Shown here piece after piece: positions 62,678 through 64,000 of a stretch of DNA of 64,000 bases (its first letter is position 1; each line of letters begins with the position of its first letter). A program made the translations under genes and the position numbers. Origin of the DNA: Spirodela intermedia (taxonomy: Eukaryota; Streptophyta; Magnoliopsida; Alismatales; Araceae); contig LR746271.1 of assembly GCA_902729315.2 (NCBI GenBank), forward strand, positions 3,742,001 through 3,806,000, read 5' to 3'. The notes under the pieces are model-generated. The model made no database searches and was not told where the DNA came from. It saw nothing but the letters and a program-made list of their open reading frames with translations.

Positions 62678-64000
62678 TCACTCCTGGCGGATGAAAGGGG
62701 AGGAGCTGATATCGGTGCTGAAGAAGGATTCATCGGCGAGCCCGTAGAGGTTCCCCTGCCTGGCGTCCTCCCATTTGAGGACCTCCCGTATGTACCTGAA
62801 GGCCTCGTCCACCGTGGCCCGCTCCCTTGCCCGGGTCTGCCCCACAAAGAGCTTCTGCCTGGTGAGGGAGAAGTAGAGGTCCTTGAATTTACAGGCGATG
62901 TAGTAGAAGGCGTGCCCCGCGAGTGACTGGCCGCTGCCGCCTTGGGCACTCACAGGGCTGAAGTCCCTGAACCACTCGCAGGTGGCCAGCGGGCTCCGGC
63001 CGATCTTCTCCTCAAAGGCGTCGTACTTGTTGAGCAGCAGCACGAAGGGGGTCCCCCTGAAGGAGGGGTGCCGCACCACCCCTTCGAAGAGGTCCCGGCT
63101 AGCCATCATCTTGTTCCTAGCTTGGCCCGGCCCGCGGGCCAACACCTGGTCGTAGTCGCTCAGCGCCACGCAGAAGATTACTGCCCGCGCGTCCTCGAAC
63201 ATCTCCAGCCACTTGCACCCCTCCGTCGGGCCCCTCAGGCTGGCCCGGATCAGCTGGTACCTGCAAAAAGAGAGAGGCAGAGAGAAAGGAGGTGGGGCAT
63301 TAGGCGCAGTTTCACCCATGAGGTTTGACTTGGCGTTTGAGTTCGAGAAGAGAGTTGACCTTGATAGGGGAGGCGGGCAGTCGTGCTTGTCCGGGTAGGG
63401 CTCCGATAGGGGATTCCGGTCGTCCAGGGAGAACTCGATGAAGGCGAGGCTGTTGCACTGGGTGACCCCCTCGGCGTACAAGATGTCCTTCTCGGAAGGT
63501 TCATAGTCGTTGCTGGATATCTCGATGGCCTGGAGACGGTTGAAACCTAAGTCAACGTGTGCCAGCCCATAAAGTCAACTTACGCTTTCCTTAAATGGAT
63601 ATTCCGGAATAACCGCAGAGATCTAGCATTAAAGATGCCTGTTGCCTAACAGATTAGCTAGTTCATCCGATTTGAGACTAATCTACACCATCCCTCAAAC
63701 AGAAAAACAGAGAAACCAAAAAACGATGCATTCGAAAAATAATTAATTTGCCTGTTAGTCAACTGCGGTATCTCTCACATTAAAGAAGATGCTTCCTACC
63801 CACAGGATATCAACCGGGTCAACCAATGTGCGGCTGATATAGCATCATAAAGACGAAAAAACAGAGAAAATAGAAAGAGTGGCATCTAAGTAGAATCAAC
63901 GGCCACAGAAAAGTTCTAGAATCTGGTTTAGACATACCTGATCGAGAAAATAGCTGGCAACATCAGGAAGGGAGTGCAATTCATTCTTCCGTTTGTATGT
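62678..64000 (-). CDS. XLG: Extra-large guanine nucleotide-binding protein (XLG), C-terminal exons
   Basis: C-terminal part of a plant XLG, the non-canonical G-alpha that pairs with Gbeta-gamma in immunity and development. Three exons seen (minus): 64000-63938 (continues off the window; TYKRKNELHSLPDV), 63529-63360 (AIEISSNDYEPSEKDILYAEGVTQCNSLAFIEFSLDDR) and 63260-62678. Phase closes at each junction. The last exon holds CKWLEMFEDARAVIFCVALSDYDQ (switch II to alpha-3 region), LLLNKYD as the guanine-specificity NKxD motif, and the Ras-like end FSLTRQKLFV. The canonical G-alpha C-terminal receptor tail is replaced by the XLG-type STDISSSPF ending, which supports XLG over GPA1. The N-terminal cysteine-rich region and P-loop lie beyond the right edge. 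Confidence 0.93.

Overview
The window is plant nuclear DNA. Intron-rich genes have GT-AG splice sites, and the families are typical of plants: low-molecular-weight purple acid phosphatase, plastid anthranilate synthase beta subunit, extra-large G protein and a plant-type DhaK/DhaL kinase. Genes are separated by Ty1/copia and Ty3/gypsy LTR retrotransposons. Coding exons are GC-rich (strongly so in the phosphatase, methyltransferase and G-protein genes), intergenic DNA is AT-rich, and (GA)n/(CT)n tracts are unusually dense. This fits a flowering plant, perhaps one with monocot-like GC heterogeneity; the species cannot be fixed from the sequence alone.

Layout. (1) 1-8085, minus: 5' twelve exons of a dihydroxyacetone/dihydroxybutanone kinase; the 3' half lies off the left edge. 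(2) 9.4-14.4 kb, plus: a tandem pair of purple acid phosphatase genes. The first is intact and has a perfect P1BS phosphate-starvation motif just upstream; the second has a single in-frame stop in its third exon. (3) 15.2-46.5 kb: a retrotransposon nest. A decayed gypsy element (I) carries a gag-only gypsy-type element (III, 16008-23712). A second gypsy element (II, 26872-46518, target duplication TTCTT) is split by a short-LTR copia element (29685-41238, target duplication AGTGA). Four solo LTRs of the element III family sit inside these: three in the copia element and one in gypsy II. Target-site duplications, PBS and PPT let the order of insertion be read. (4) 47.6-50.6 kb: small membrane-protein genes, including an inverted pair of two-helix paralogues, separated by GA-rich modular repeats. 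(5) 50.9-54.2 kb, minus: a prolyl-4-hydroxylase-like 2OG-Fe(II) oxygenase with 8 coding exons. (6) 55.6-58.9 kb, plus: anthranilate synthase beta subunit with 8 exons. (7) 59.9-60.8 kb, minus: a class I SAM methyltransferase with 2 exons. (8) 62.7-64.0 kb, minus: C-terminal exons of an extra-large G protein, continuing off the right edge.

The genes do not form one pathway. All exon models were built by eye from splice consensus, phase and protein-family memory; reading phase closes in every multi-exon gene. The items most worth following are the stop-bearing phosphatase paralogue with the duplicated P1BS/G-box promoter module, the inverted small membrane-protein pair with a similar acidic tail in the +1 frame of both, and the TSD-resolved transposon nest.
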